The position numbers were made by a program, and so were the translations under genes. Under the pieces are notes generated by a model that saw nothing but the letters and a program-made list of their open reading frames with translations, was not told the DNA's origin and searched no databases. A DNA stretch of 64,000 nucleotides, from assembly GCF_013266735.1 (NCBI RefSeq), contig NZ_JABSNU010000014.1, positions 62,001-126,000 of the forward strand, written 5' to 3'. The stretch is from Pedobacter foliorum. GTDB taxonomy: Bacteria; Bacteroidota; Bacteroidia; Sphingobacteriales; Sphingobacteriaceae. Below, piece by piece: positions 49,943 through 58,947 of the stretch; within the stretch, counting starts at the first letter, position 1; the number at the start of each line of letters is the position of its first letter.

Positions 49943-50781
49943 TGCAATATATACAAGTTACTTTCAGCTTCACCGAAGTTCAGGATTATCAGAAAGATTT
50001 ACTGATCGATGAATTAGCAAATATTGGATACAATACATTTGAGGATACATCAGAAGGATTCGATGCTTTTGTGGATCTTGATCATTTTAATGAGCAGGCT
50101 CTAAAAGAAGTGATGACTCAGTTAGATGGTGAACTTGAGTACACCTATAATGTAACGGAGATTGCAGCTGAAAACTGGAATGAGGAATGGGAAAAGAATT
50201 TTGAACCATTAATCATTGACGATCAGTGTTATGTAAGAGCTACTTTTCATCAACCACAACCTCAGTATAAATATGAGATAGTGATTGATCCAAAGATGGC
50301 CTTTGGTACTGGTCATCACCAGACCACAACAATGATGATGCAATATATTTTATCTACTGATGTTAAGGATAAAGTGGTATTGGATATGGGTTGTGGAACA
50401 GGAATATTAGCCATTTTAGCTTCTAAAAGAGAAGCTAAAATGCTAACAGCAATTGATAATGATGACGTTTGCTATGAGAGCACATTAGAAAACTCATTAC
50501 TAAATAATATTACAAACATCACTGCATTTTGTGGTGGTAAAGAGGTTATTCCTGACACCGTTTTCGATATTATTCTTGCAAACATAAACAGGAATATTCT
50601 TCTAGACCAGATTTCAAGATATGCTGAGGTGCTTAAGGGAAATGGCAGCATTTTCTTTAGTGGTTTTTATGAATCTCCTGATCTTGAAATGATAACCGAA
50701 GCTTGTAAAGAGTTTGGTATTAATTATGTGAGCCATAAAAAGATTGGTGAATGGGTGGCTGCTCATTTTATAAAGGGTTAA
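49942..50781 (+). CDS. prmA: Ribosomal protein L11 methyltransferase
   Basis: This 279-residue enzyme methylates ribosomal protein L11. The N-terminal substrate-recognition domain carries NWNEEWEKNFEPL. The SAM-dependent domain has FGTGHHQTTTMMMQ and motif I VLDMGCGTGILAILA, followed by the post-I LANINRNILLD (PrmA signature). The ATG overlaps the stop of tpiA by one base. Sequence length is a little below the average of about 290. The mpl gene follows after about 31 bp. Confidence 0.95.
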   Translation: MQYIQVTFSFTEVQDYQKDLLIDELANIGYNTFEDTSEGFDAFVDLDHFNEQALKEVMTQLDGELEYTYNVTEIAAENWNEEWEKNFEPLIIDDQCYVRATFHQPQPQYKYEIVIDPKMAFGTGHHQTTTMMMQYILSTDVKDKVVLDMGCGTGILAILASKREAKMLTAIDNDDVCYESTLENSLLNNITNITAFCGGKEVIPDTVFDIILANINRNILLDQISRYAEVLKGNGSIFFSGFYESPDLEMITEACKEFGINYVSHKKIGEWVAAHFIKG

Positions 50782-50812
50782 TTGAACCTTAGAAATTTCA
50801 GAATATAAAATT

Positions 50813-52171
50813 ATGCGTATACATTTTATCGCTATAGGTGGCAGTGCCATGCACAATCTTGCCATTGCTTTACATAAAAAAGGCTATCAGGTTACAGGCT
50901 CCGATGATGTCATTTTTGAACCATCGAGTAGTAGATTAGAAAAGCATGGGATATTGCCCAAATCTATGGGTTGGAATGAAGGTAACATCACAGAAGATCT
51001 GGATGCTGTTATTTTGGGTATGCATGCACTCGTGGATAATCCGGAGTTGTTAAAAGCGCAGAGCTTAGGCTTAAAGATATATTCTTATCCAGAGTATATC
51101 TATGAGCAAACTAAGGATAAACTTCGTGTAGTAATAGGTGGTAGTCATGGTAAAACAACCATTACATCTATGATATTGCATGTGCTGAACTATTACAAAA
51201 AAGATTTCGATTATCTGGTTGGTGCCCAATTAGCTGGATTTGATACAATGGTTAAGGTTACAGACGCTGCCCCCTTAATTGTTATTGAAGGGGATGAATA
51301 CCTAGCTTCGCCAATTGATCGCAGACCGAAATTTCATTTGTATAAAGCGAATATCGCTGTGATTAGTGGGATCGCCTGGGATCATATTAATGTATTTCCT
51401 ACTTATCAGGATTACACTAAACAGTTTGAACTGTTTATAGATACAATTCAACCTGAAGGAAAGTTGATTTTCTGTAACGAGGATCAAGACCTTAAGACAA
51501 TTGTTGAGCAGTCCAAAGCCCCGGTTGAAAAAATAGGTTATGGTATTCCGGAGCATGAAGTAAGAAACGGAATAACTTATTTGTTGCCAGATGAAACGGC
51601 GCTTAAGGTATTTGGTGATCATAATTTGATGAATCTTAATGCTGCGAAGCTTGTGTGTAAACAGCTAAACATTTCTTCAGAAGAGTTTAATAAAGCAATT
51701 GCTTCTTTTACAGGAGCGGCAAAAAGATTAGAACTTTTGAATAGTTCAAATGAAACTAATGTTTATAAAGATTTTGCTCATTCTCCATCAAAGTTAAAGG
51801 CTACCATCGAAGCTGTAAAAACTCAGTTTACTACACGAAAATTAGTTGCCTGTATAGAGTTGCATACGTTTAGCAGTCTGAATAAGGATTTTCTTGCTCA
51901 ATATGCAGACACAATGAGTAACGCAGATGTTGCAATTGTTTACATTGATGAAAAAACATTTGAGCATAAGAAAATGCAACCATTTACTAAGTCTGAGGTA
52001 CAAATAGCGTTTAACGATGATAATTTGCAGTTTTTCAATGACTTCAGTCTATTGGAAAGTTACTTACAAAGTATAAATTTTTACCGTACTAACTTGTTGT
52101 TAATGAGTTCTGGAAATTTTGGTGGACTTGATCTTACGAAATTGGCACGTGAGTTGAATACGATATCTTAA
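50813..52171 (+). CDS. mpl: UDP-N-acetylmuramate tripeptide ligase (Mpl-like)
   Basis: This 452-residue protein of the Mur ligase family has an N-terminal nucleotide-binding start (RIHFIAIGGSAMHNLAIAL), the ATP-binding loop GGSHGKTTITSMI and the catalytic GIAWDHINVFP. Mpl re-uses the recycled L-Ala-gamma-D-Glu-meso-DAP tripeptide by joining it to UDP-MurNAc. MurC is the closest alternative. The SAMHNLAIAL start and the GDEYLASPIDRR segment favour Mpl. It is the last of the tpiA-prmA-mpl line, followed by an XRE gene. Confidence 0.88.
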   Translation: MRIHFIAIGGSAMHNLAIALHKKGYQVTGSDDVIFEPSSSRLEKHGILPKSMGWNEGNITEDLDAVILGMHALVDNPELLKAQSLGLKIYSYPEYIYEQTKDKLRVVIGGSHGKTTITSMILHVLNYYKKDFDYLVGAQLAGFDTMVKVTDAAPLIVIEGDEYLASPIDRRPKFHLYKANIAVISGIAWDHINVFPTYQDYTKQFELFIDTIQPEGKLIFCNEDQDLKTIVEQSKAPVEKIGYGIPEHEVRNGITYLLPDETALKVFGDHNLMNLNAAKLVCKQLNISSEEFNKAIASFTGAAKRLELLNSSNETNVYKDFAHSPSKLKATIEAVKTQFTTRKLVACIELHTFSSLNKDFLAQYADTMSNADVAIVYIDEKTFEHKKMQPFTKSEVQIAFNDDNLQFFNDFSLLESYLQSINFYRTNLLLMSSGNFGGLDLTKLARELNTIS

Positions 52172-52208
52172 TTAGAACAAACAACAATAGTACACCTAAA
52201 TTTTAAAC

Positions 52209-52538
52209 ATGAATATCATTGGTAAAAACATTAGACAGCTGCGCCAAAAAAATGGCTGGAGTCAAGGTGAAGTAGCAAAACGTCTAAATATTTCCATCCC
52301 TGCATTTTCAAAAATCGAAACTGGAATTACTGATATAAACATATCGAGGTTGGCGCAAATAGCTAATCTGTTCGAAGTTTCTACTATGGATATCATTTCA
52401 AAAGAGGGTGAAAATCCTCAGTCTATCAATTTCGAAGAAATCAATAGCTTAAGAGACAAGCTTTCTCAAAGAGAAGAGGAGATCATTAAACTTCAAAAGA
52501 AGGTGATTGACCTTTACGAAGAAATTCGCGAGAAATAA
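52209..52538 (+). CDS. XRE-family regulator with coiled-coil tail
   Basis: The protein has 109 residues. The helix-turn-helix spans residues 5-60 (IRQLRQKNGWSQGEVAKRLN, then IPAFSKIETGITDINISRL). The tail from about residue 75 is a heptad-rich coiled coil (SLRDKLSQREEEIIKLQKKV) and probably mediates dimerisation. There is no ligand-binding domain. It starts 38 bp after mpl on the same strand and converges with the GNAT-like gene, 4 bp between stops. It could control its neighbours in envelope recycling, but no evidence is visible. Confidence 0.88.
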   Translation: MNIIGKNIRQLRQKNGWSQGEVAKRLNISIPAFSKIETGITDINISRLAQIANLFEVSTMDIISKEGENPQSINFEEINSLRDKLSQREEEIIKLQKKVIDLYEEIREK

Positions 52539-52542
52539 GTAG

Positions 52543-53664
52543 TTAAGAGAAAATTTTGCGCATAGTCAGGTGTCGCTTCCCAAAAGTGGCACCTGTAGCT
52601 TGATGAATTGATAGCATCTTATCATTAAAATCACCTACCCAGGATAGTTCAAGTTCATCGTACTGATCAAGTGGTAAAACATACTCCTTTAATTTTATAA
52701 AAAGTGCCGATTCTAATCCATGCTTTTGAAAGGATTTTTTTGTACCCATTACAATAGCACGCATTCTATTAACACCAACCCAGCGTTTGTACACAAACTT
52801 TAGCTTTTCAATTAAGCCAAGCTTTCCATTAAAGCCTTTAATCATTTGGTTAGCATCAGGTATAATAACTACAAAGGAAGCAGGTTCACCGTTTATGTAA
52901 GCAAACCAAATTAGTTTTTCATCCATTATTGCTTCCATCATTTTGAAGCTCTCCTGCAACGTTTCTTTTTTGATTGGTACAAAATTGTCAAAGTCTTCCC
53001 ATCCATCATTGTAGATTTCCATTAAGTCGTTAACATATTTTTCAGCATTCTTTTTCGAAAAATGCTCAAATGTATATCCTGGTTTATTAGCAACCCAGTT
53101 TGCAATCTTTGTGAAGCGCTCAGGAAATGGATTTCTTACTGCAAGATGATTGGTTATTTGTTCATATTCAGTTTTGAATCCGTATTCAGTGAAAAAATCA
53201 TGATAGTAGGGGTGGTTGTAATTCATTCCAAATGAAGGTGGAGTAAAGCCCTCTACCAATAGCCCCCAGAATGAATCGTTTTCGCCAAAATTTATTGGGC
53301 CATCCATAGCTTTCATACCATTCTCTTCAAGCCACAATTTTGCAGTGTCAAATAATTTAAAAGCAGCTTTTTTATCATTAATACATTCAAAAAATCCCAT
53401 CCCACCGGTAGGTTGGTCATATTGAAAAGCTTTTTTCTCATTTATAAATGCAGCAACCCTTCCTATTGTTTGTCCACTGTTATCTCTTAATAACCATCTG
53501 TTGCACTTACCATGCTTAAAGAAGGGGTTTTTATCAGGGTTAAATATTGTATTTATATCCTGGTCTAATGGACAAATCCAATTTTTATCATCTTTATAAA
53601 TAAATCGGGCAACTTCTAAAAAATCTTTACTGGTTTGTTTATCAGATACAGGTATAATTGTCAT
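52543..53664 (-). CDS. GNAT-like (YghO-type) N-acetyltransferase-family protein
   Basis: The protein has 373 residues from the ATG at 53664. The frame reaches an ATG at 53712, but that lies in the terminator hairpin of the upstream gene, so the shorter start is chosen. Two GNAT-like lobes can be traced: residues about 1-200 (WLLRDNSGQTIGRVAAFI; MDGPINFGENDSFWGLL) and 200-373 (LIWFAYINGEPASFVVII). The second has GLESALFIKLKEYV and LELSWVGDFNDKMLSIHQ, as in peptidoglycan- or FemAB-related enzymes. The substrate is unknown. It has no signal peptide. Confidence 0.7.
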   Translation of the reverse strand: MTIIPVSDKQTSKDFLEVARFIYKDDKNWICPLDQDINTIFNPDKNPFFKHGKCNRWLLRDNSGQTIGRVAAFINEKKAFQYDQPTGGMGFFECINDKKAAFKLFDTAKLWLEENGMKAMDGPINFGENDSFWGLLVEGFTPPSFGMNYNHPYYHDFFTEYGFKTEYEQITNHLAVRNPFPERFTKIANWVANKPGYTFEHFSKKNAEKYVNDLMEIYNDGWEDFDNFVPIKKETLQESFKMMEAIMDEKLIWFAYINGEPASFVVIIPDANQMIKGFNGKLGLIEKLKFVYKRWVGVNRMRAIVMGTKKSFQKHGLESALFIKLKEYVLPLDQYDELELSWVGDFNDKMLSIHQATGATFGKRHLTMRKIFS

Positions 53665-53681
53665 GCTTGATGATTGGGAAT

Positions 53682-53709
53682 AAAATAAAAAGCATCCCAA
53701 AGGGATGCT
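53682..53709 (-). terminator. Terminator of the acidic microprotein gene
   Basis: AGCATCCC (53691-53698) pairs with GGGATGCT (53702-53709) over an AAA loop. On the minus strand the stem is followed by a T-rich run. It lies 25 bp after the microprotein stop and covers the alternative GNAT start. Confidence 0.85.
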
Positions 53710-53733
53710 CATAAACTATTATATTTTTAGTTA

Positions 53734-53922
53734 CTAGTAGTCGTCATCGTCGTCATCAGAACCAAAACTATCAAAAGTATCAAGATCATCTAATGGCAAG
53801 TCAAAATCGTCGTCATCATCGTCATACTTTTTCTTAGTACTAATTTCGTCTTGCGAATCTTCCATCTCAGCTTCTGGATCAACTAGTGGACTTTTCTTAA
53901 TTGGTTTCTTTGGAGTTTTCAT
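53734..53922 (-). CDS. Acidic microprotein (62 residues)
   Basis: The N-terminal third is basic (MKTPKKPIKKSPLVDPEAEM) and the C-terminal half is almost entirely Asp-rich (DDDDDDFDLPLDDLDTFDSF, ending in a run of Asp and Tyr). The protein is probably disordered. Its own terminator 25 bp downstream and its A-rich leader support a real gene. The base-and-acid bipolar layout suits a nucleic acid- or protein-binding buffer or chaperone-like factor, but no function is known. It is similar in kind to small acidic proteins often seen in Sphingobacteriaceae, from memory. Confidence 0.7.
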   Translation of the reverse strand: MKTPKKPIKKSPLVDPEAEMEDSQDEISTKKKYDDDDDDFDLPLDDLDTFDSFGSDDDDDDY

Positions 53923-54298
53923 TACAAAAAATATAATTCCCTAAGGTTTTTATTTATGAGTTAAATTTACAAAAAATCTTTTTAAATCAAAAGAACGATG
54001 TTTTTTAAGATTTTCTGTATTTCAAAAGTAAGATAATTTGAAATTCCGCAACGAATTTTTTTTAAAAAAAATAGATCAAAAAAAAATGGTAAAGCTATGA
54101 ACTTTACCATTTTTTAACACACAAATGAAACCTGAATTGAGATATAGTTTTAGGTTAGGTAAAATATCTTTGATCAATTCTATAAGAACGCTTTTTACAA
54201 ACTCTGTTTGTTTTAATATCTATAACAAGTTTAAGGCAAATTTTGAAACGATTAATTTTTAATTAGTGAGTGGTATAAAAAATTGAGTAAACGGTATT
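53923..54298. other. Intergenic region, AT-rich, with bidirectional terminator
   Basis: This 376 bp stretch holds the promoter of the microprotein gene on the minus strand and the terminator at 54081-54115. I see no other gene. Confidence 0.6.
54081..54115. terminator. Bidirectional terminator hairpin
   Basis: A perfect 14-bp stem (54081-54094 with 54102-54115, AAAAAATGGTAAAG / CTTTACCATTTTTT) with a 7-base loop gives a T-run in both directions. It probably ends the sensor-kinase transcript on the minus strand. Confidence 0.82.
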
Positions 54299-57250
54299 TT
54301 ACCACTTTAATGGGATAGAAATTGAGACAAATGTGCCCGAATTACCGTTTTGTTTTATCTCCATTTGTATAGGATTTACTTCAACACGATTTAGTAGGTT
54401 GATACGCTCTCTGGTTAAATCCATGCCTTTGCTTACATGGTGTCCCTTTTTATCTCTAAGCGAATTATCAATTCCAATACCGTCATCAATAATTTGTATC
54501 AGTAAATATTCGGTACCTACTAAACTTATATGTATATCAATGTTGCCACCTTCTTCCTTGGGCATTATCCCGTGCCATATAGCATTTTCTATATAAGGTT
54601 GAAGAAGCATAGAAGGAATTAAAGTTTCTTCTTTATCTATAGCCTTATTAAGTGTAATGGAGTAGTTTAATTTACCACCAAATCTTTTCTTTTCCAGGCT
54701 TAAGTATAATTCCAGATACTCGATTTCTTCTTCAAGAGATATAAAACTCTTAGTACAAATTTCAAGGTTCTTTCTGATGAGTCGGGCAAAGCCGGTTAAT
54801 ATTTTATTTGCCGATGTTGTATCTTTTGTATTTATGTAATGCTGTATAGAGTTCATAACATTAAATACAAAGTGTGGGTTCATCATTGCCTGTAAAGCCC
54901 TTTGCTCAAGCATCAGGATTTTATTTTTTAGCAGTAGTTGTTCCTGCTCCTTGTTTTTTCTCCTTTTAGTTACAAAAACAGCTACCTTATAAAATACAAA
55001 ACCTGCTAATACAAAAGTCAACGCAAGAAACCACGGTGTTTGCCAGAAATGACTTTTTAAGATAAAGCGGATCCTGGTAGGGCTACTCCAGTCACTATTA
55101 TTCGTTTTTGCACTTATTTCAAATACATAATCACCAGGTTCCAGCGAAGAAAACTCTAGCCTTCTGTTCTTTGTTTCAGTCCAATTGGCGTTAGATTTTA
55201 AACGATAGCGGTAAACAATGTTTCTATTTTGAAAATCAATGGCACTATAATAAAATGAAATATTATTATCAGATGGATCTAACGTATGATTCGTTTCATT
55301 TAATCCTAGCTTTATTTTATTATTTATTATTGATGAGATTAATACCTTGGGAGGATCATTAATTGTTTGAGCTTTGTTAATGGTAAAATATACTAAACCA
55401 CTATTGGTGGCGAAGTATGCATAATTATTATCAATGTATAATGAGTTAACATCATCCTTAAGCAGTGCATTAGTATATTCAAATGTTTCTACAAGCGTTT
55501 TTTGATTGTATAGTGAAACCTTGTTAATACCATTATTAGTAATTATCCATACATCATTATCCTTAACAAATAGCTTTTTACAAATATTGTCTGCAAGCCC
55601 GTCTCTTTGAGTTATAACCTTTATTACTTTTCTATTTTTTATAAAAATAATTCCATATCCATCGGTAGCAAGTACTAAGGTGCCGTCATTTAACTCTTTT
55701 ATATCATTAATTCGTCTGGTTAGAAGGCTGCTTCTTTCATAGTAACTATATAAAGAACCATTAGAAAACTCTGATAATCCATTTATATTAGAAAACCAAA
55801 GGTTCTGATTCTTATCAAAAAACACACAATAAGCCCTGTTGTTAAAAAAATCGGTACCTTCTTTAAAATACAATGAGCTAAATTCAAACTTGCCGACAGA
55901 ATATGGTAGAATAACTACACCAGATGATAGAGCAAGGGATAAACTTTTGTCTTTTGCAACGCTAAAACTTTTAATTACAAACATTGAGTTGGTAGCTTCC
56001 CTTAAGTAGTCTATTTTTTTATTACTACCGTAAATGTTTGCTATTCGGCCTAGCCCATATTCCGAAGCAAAATAAATAGTCTGGTTGGCTGTATCTAGTG
56101 TCAGTTGCTTAATAACATTGTACTTCTTTTTATCCGGTAGTGAGATTTTACTGATCGAAAGATTAACAGGATCAAGAATGTTAATGTCGGCTTCATCTAA
56201 TCCTAACCAGAAATGATTTCGGTTATCTTTAATTACACTTTTTATAACGTCGCTGCTTAATCCGTTAGATTGATTTATTATGTAAAGCCGTTCATCACTT
56301 TTTGGAAGCATATAAATCCCATTATTAGTAGTAAACCACATATTACCTTTCGAATCCTTTATAACCTGGCTTGAGGATATATTGCTGAGGTAGGTAGTCA
56401 TTTTGCCGGAATGATCAATAAAATATATTCCTGAAGCATTGCTAACCCATATATCTTTGTTTTCATCTAAATAAAAGAAACCTGGATCATTATTTAGTAA
56501 AGCAGGATCAATTTTTAATTGCAAATGCTTGGCTGTCCCATTTTGAAGGTTCAGTCCGTTTTGATCCAGAAAAGCGAATGTTTTATCTGAAAGATTTAAT
56601 CCTGATTTATAATTCAGTAATAAAGATTTGTGAGGCACTACCATAAATTTTGAACCATCAAAAGTTCTAACAGATCTGTTGCTATAAATCCATATTTTTC
56701 CAGACCTATCTTCGTGTACAAAGCTATTAATGAACTGCCTGTTGCCATTGGCAGAGATGTACTTCATAATAGATTTCCCATCCCACGTTACCAGAACATT
56801 TTTGTTGGTACCAAACCAGATTTTGCCTTTGCTATCTTCAAAAAAGGAAACAATAACGGCGTTAAATCTTAGCTGTTTAAGCAGTTTATTGTTTGTTTCG
56901 TTATAGAACTTTCCGTTTAAAAAGTAGCTTAATTGTCCGTTTAATGCCAGGAACCATATTTTACCACTTTTATCCTCTTTAATTTGTAGAATCTGATTAT
57001 CAGGAAGGCCGTCATCAACTGAGAAATTTTCGAACACTTTTCCGTCAAATCTGCTTACGCCAGCGTCTGTGGCCACCCATATATAACCCTTGGAATCTTG
57101 AAGTGTATAAAAACAACTATTACTCGGAAGACCGTCTTTTGTACCGAAATGCTGAAGGTATGTACTTTGAGAATAGGCAGATAAGCTAAGAATTAATAAA
57201 ACAATTAGTGTACTAAGGGAGATTGTCCAATTTCTTATCTTATTTATCAC
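54299..57250 (-). CDS. Reg_prop/Y_Y_Y sensor histidine kinase (LytS-type output)
   Basis: The protein has 983 residues from a GTG at 57250. The open frame extends further, to a start inside the regulator gene, but the GTG gives a proper signal peptide (INKIRNWTISLSTLIVLLIL) and only an 11 bp overlap. The periplasmic part is a two-component regulator propeller with many W-x-x-T/G-x-x-G repeats (GYIWVATDAGVSRFDG, GNMWFTTNNGIYMLP), followed by a Y_Y_Y domain (VYRYRLKSNANWTETKNRRL). One membrane helix (about 740) leads to the His_kinase core (QALMNPHFVFNVMNSIQHYI) and ATPase (LLQPYIENAIWHGI). It probably senses an extracellular ligand. Confidence 0.9.
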   Translation of the reverse strand: MINKIRNWTISLSTLIVLLILSLSAYSQSTYLQHFGTKDGLPSNSCFYTLQDSKGYIWVATDAGVSRFDGKVFENFSVDDGLPDNQILQIKEDKSGKIWFLALNGQLSYFLNGKFYNETNNKLLKQLRFNAVIVSFFEDSKGKIWFGTNKNVLVTWDGKSIMKYISANGNRQFINSFVHEDRSGKIWIYSNRSVRTFDGSKFMVVPHKSLLLNYKSGLNLSDKTFAFLDQNGLNLQNGTAKHLQLKIDPALLNNDPGFFYLDENKDIWVSNASGIYFIDHSGKMTTYLSNISSSQVIKDSKGNMWFTTNNGIYMLPKSDERLYIINQSNGLSSDVIKSVIKDNRNHFWLGLDEADINILDPVNLSISKISLPDKKKYNVIKQLTLDTANQTIYFASEYGLGRIANIYGSNKKIDYLREATNSMFVIKSFSVAKDKSLSLALSSGVVILPYSVGKFEFSSLYFKEGTDFFNNRAYCVFFDKNQNLWFSNINGLSEFSNGSLYSYYERSSLLTRRINDIKELNDGTLVLATDGYGIIFIKNRKVIKVITQRDGLADNICKKLFVKDNDVWIITNNGINKVSLYNQKTLVETFEYTNALLKDDVNSLYIDNNYAYFATNSGLVYFTINKAQTINDPPKVLISSIINNKIKLGLNETNHTLDPSDNNISFYYSAIDFQNRNIVYRYRLKSNANWTETKNRRLEFSSLEPGDYVFEISAKTNNSDWSSPTRIRFILKSHFWQTPWFLALTFVLAGFVFYKVAVFVTKRRKNKEQEQLLLKNKILMLEQRALQAMMNPHFVFNVMNSIQHYINTKDTTSANKILTGFARLIRKNLEICTKSFISLEEEIEYLELYLSLEKKRFGGKLNYSITLNKAIDKEETLIPSMLLQPYIENAIWHGIMPKEEGGNIDIHISLVGTEYLLIQIIDDGIGIDNSLRDKKGHHVSKGMDLTRERINLLNRVEVNPIQMEIKQNGNSGTFVSISIPLKW

Positions 57251-58019
57251 TATCAAAGTTAGTATACGATTTAATTTTTTCCATAAAATCACTTGCACGT
57301 CTTCTGGAAACCGCAATTTTATCACCAGTTTTTAATATGAGTTCCAATCCATTTTTCGAATTGTATTCTCTAAGGTAATTAAGGTTCACTATACTCGATT
57401 TATGAACCCTTATGAACTGATTATCGGGAAGTATCTCTTCATATTCTTTTAAAACCTTAGATACAGTTATTTTATCCTTGTTAGCCAGATGGAAAACAGA
57501 ATAATTGCTGTCAGCTTCAATATGAACTATATCATCAATACTTACCAAGCTATATCCCTGCCCATTAGGCAAGCTAATTTTACGTATCTCGTTTCGTTCA
57601 GAAAGATTTACAGCTAGATTTTGGAGACCTTCATTACGATTACTCTCCGTTTTACTTAAGGCAATATATTTTGATGCTTTATTAACAGCTTCCTTAAGCT
57701 CATCAATATCTATTGGTTTAAGTAGGTAATCAAGAGCATTGGCTTTAATCGCTTTTAATGCATATTGATCATAAGCAGTAGTAAAAATAACATGCGTACT
57801 AGTGGATTGTATTTGAGGAATCAAATCAAATCCATTCTCTCCAGGCATTGCAATATCAAGAAAAATTAAGTCAATAGTATGATGAGCAAGTAGGTTCCGG
57901 GCCTCCGAAACGGACTTGGCTATACCAGAAATATGGATATTCTCGCAGTTTTCCTGCAATAAGAAATATAAGGAGGAACGAGCAAACTCTTCATCGTCTA
58001 CAATAATAGCATTCAGCAC
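57240..58019 (-). CDS. LytTR-family response regulator
   Basis: The protein has 259 residues with a GTG start (58019-58017). The receiver has AIIVDDEEFARSSL, phosphoacceptor in IFLDIAMPGENGFDL and LLKPIDIDELKE. The LytTR DNA-binding domain follows (about 155-259: DIVHIEADSNYSVFH, FIRVHKSSIVNLNYL, VSRRRASDFMEKI). It precedes the Reg_prop sensor kinase and overlaps it by 11 bp. The order regulator-kinase is reversed compared with the pair at 24781-26560. The binding sites are not known. Confidence 0.92.
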   Translation of the reverse strand: MLNAIIVDDEEFARSSLYFLLQENCENIHISGIAKSVSEARNLLAHHTIDLIFLDIAMPGENGFDLIPQIQSTSTHVIFTTAYDQYALKAIKANALDYLLKPIDIDELKEAVNKASKYIALSKTESNRNEGLQNLAVNLSERNEIRKISLPNGQGYSLVSIDDIVHIEADSNYSVFHLANKDKITVSKVLKEYEEILPDNQFIRVHKSSIVNLNYLREYNSKNGLELILKTGDKIAVSRRRASDFMEKIKSYTNFDSDK

Positions 58020-58209
58020 AGTAATAGATTTTTATATGGTGAATTTATTAAAAAAATGAACGATTGAAGAATATTTCTTTCAAACACCGAAAACCGAACA
58101 CATTTTTCTTTCGTAAGTGCCATTATACAACATTAAACAACCAGGCTTAACAGATCTTCGAAACCTGCCCTGCATGCTTCATGATCTTTAAAACTTAAAC
58201 TAAAAAATT

Positions 58210-58929
58210 ATGAAAAATTTACAAGAACAAGAAAAGCAAGAATTGCTGCCAGTAGAGAGGAGTGTTTTCACAGCCCCATTGCAACGCCGTTCTTTTCTGC
58301 AATTTGCAGGAGCAGGTGCAGCAGCTGTAGCATTGGTAGCTGCAGGCTGTAAAAAAGACAAGAATAATGACGGGCCTATGGTTCCGGGTGGAGTTACCCT
58401 CGACTTTAAAGACGATTTCGGAGTTTTGAATTATGCTTATGCTTTAGAACAACTGGAAGCTGCTTTTTATATCAAGGTAGCATCAAATCTACCATCAGGT
58501 TTTACTCCAGAGCAAAAAACATATTTTCAGGATATTCAATTTCATGAAATTGCACACAGAGAGTTTTTCAAAAAAGCTTTAGGTACCGCTGCTATAGGTA
58601 GTTTGGAAGTTAATTTTGAATCTATAGATTTTACATCAGCTTCAAGTGTTTTAGGAGCTGCAATGGCTTTTGAAGATTTAGGTGTTGGTGCTTATAATGG
58701 CGCAGGTAAACTCCTTACAACTCCTGATTATTTAGTTTTGGCGGGTAAAATTGTTTCAGTTGAGGCACGTCACGCAGCCTATATTCGTGATTTAATTTCA
58801 CCTGGATCTTTCGCTTCCAGTCCGCAAGTTGATGATAGTGGTTTAGATAAAGCTTTGTCGCCTAAAGATGTTTTAGCTGCTGCAGGGAAATACATCAAAA
58901 CTAAAATTAACGTAACTAACCTGGCTTAA
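58210..58929 (+). CDS. Tat-exported ferritin-like lipoprotein
   Basis: The protein has 239 residues. A twin-arginine motif (LQRRSFLQFAGAGAAAVAL) is followed by a lipobox-like LVAAGC, so it is probably a Tat-exported lipoprotein. The four-helix ferritin-like domain has E-x-x-H pairs suited to a di-iron centre: ALEQLEAAFY, FHEIAHREFF, AMAFEDLGV and VEARHAAYIR. This fits the Ferritin_2 type, seen also in desiccation- and stress-linked proteins. It is followed at 18 bp by a paralogue. A role in iron or oxidant handling outside the cytoplasm is likely but not proved. Confidence 0.8.
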   Translation: MKNLQEQEKQELLPVERSVFTAPLQRRSFLQFAGAGAAAVALVAAGCKKDKNNDGPMVPGGVTLDFKDDFGVLNYAYALEQLEAAFYIKVASNLPSGFTPEQKTYFQDIQFHEIAHREFFKKALGTAAIGSLEVNFESIDFTSASSVLGAAMAFEDLGVGAYNGAGKLLTTPDYLVLAGKIVSVEARHAAYIRDLISPGSFASSPQVDDSGLDKALSPKDVLAAAGKYIKTKINVTNLA

Positions 58930-58947
58930 CCTTAAACTTTAGAAAAC

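Noticed and set aside
53665..53712. Upstream ATG start for the GNAT-like gene
   Set aside because: It lies inside the terminator hairpin of the upstream gene, and the added residues look unlike the family.
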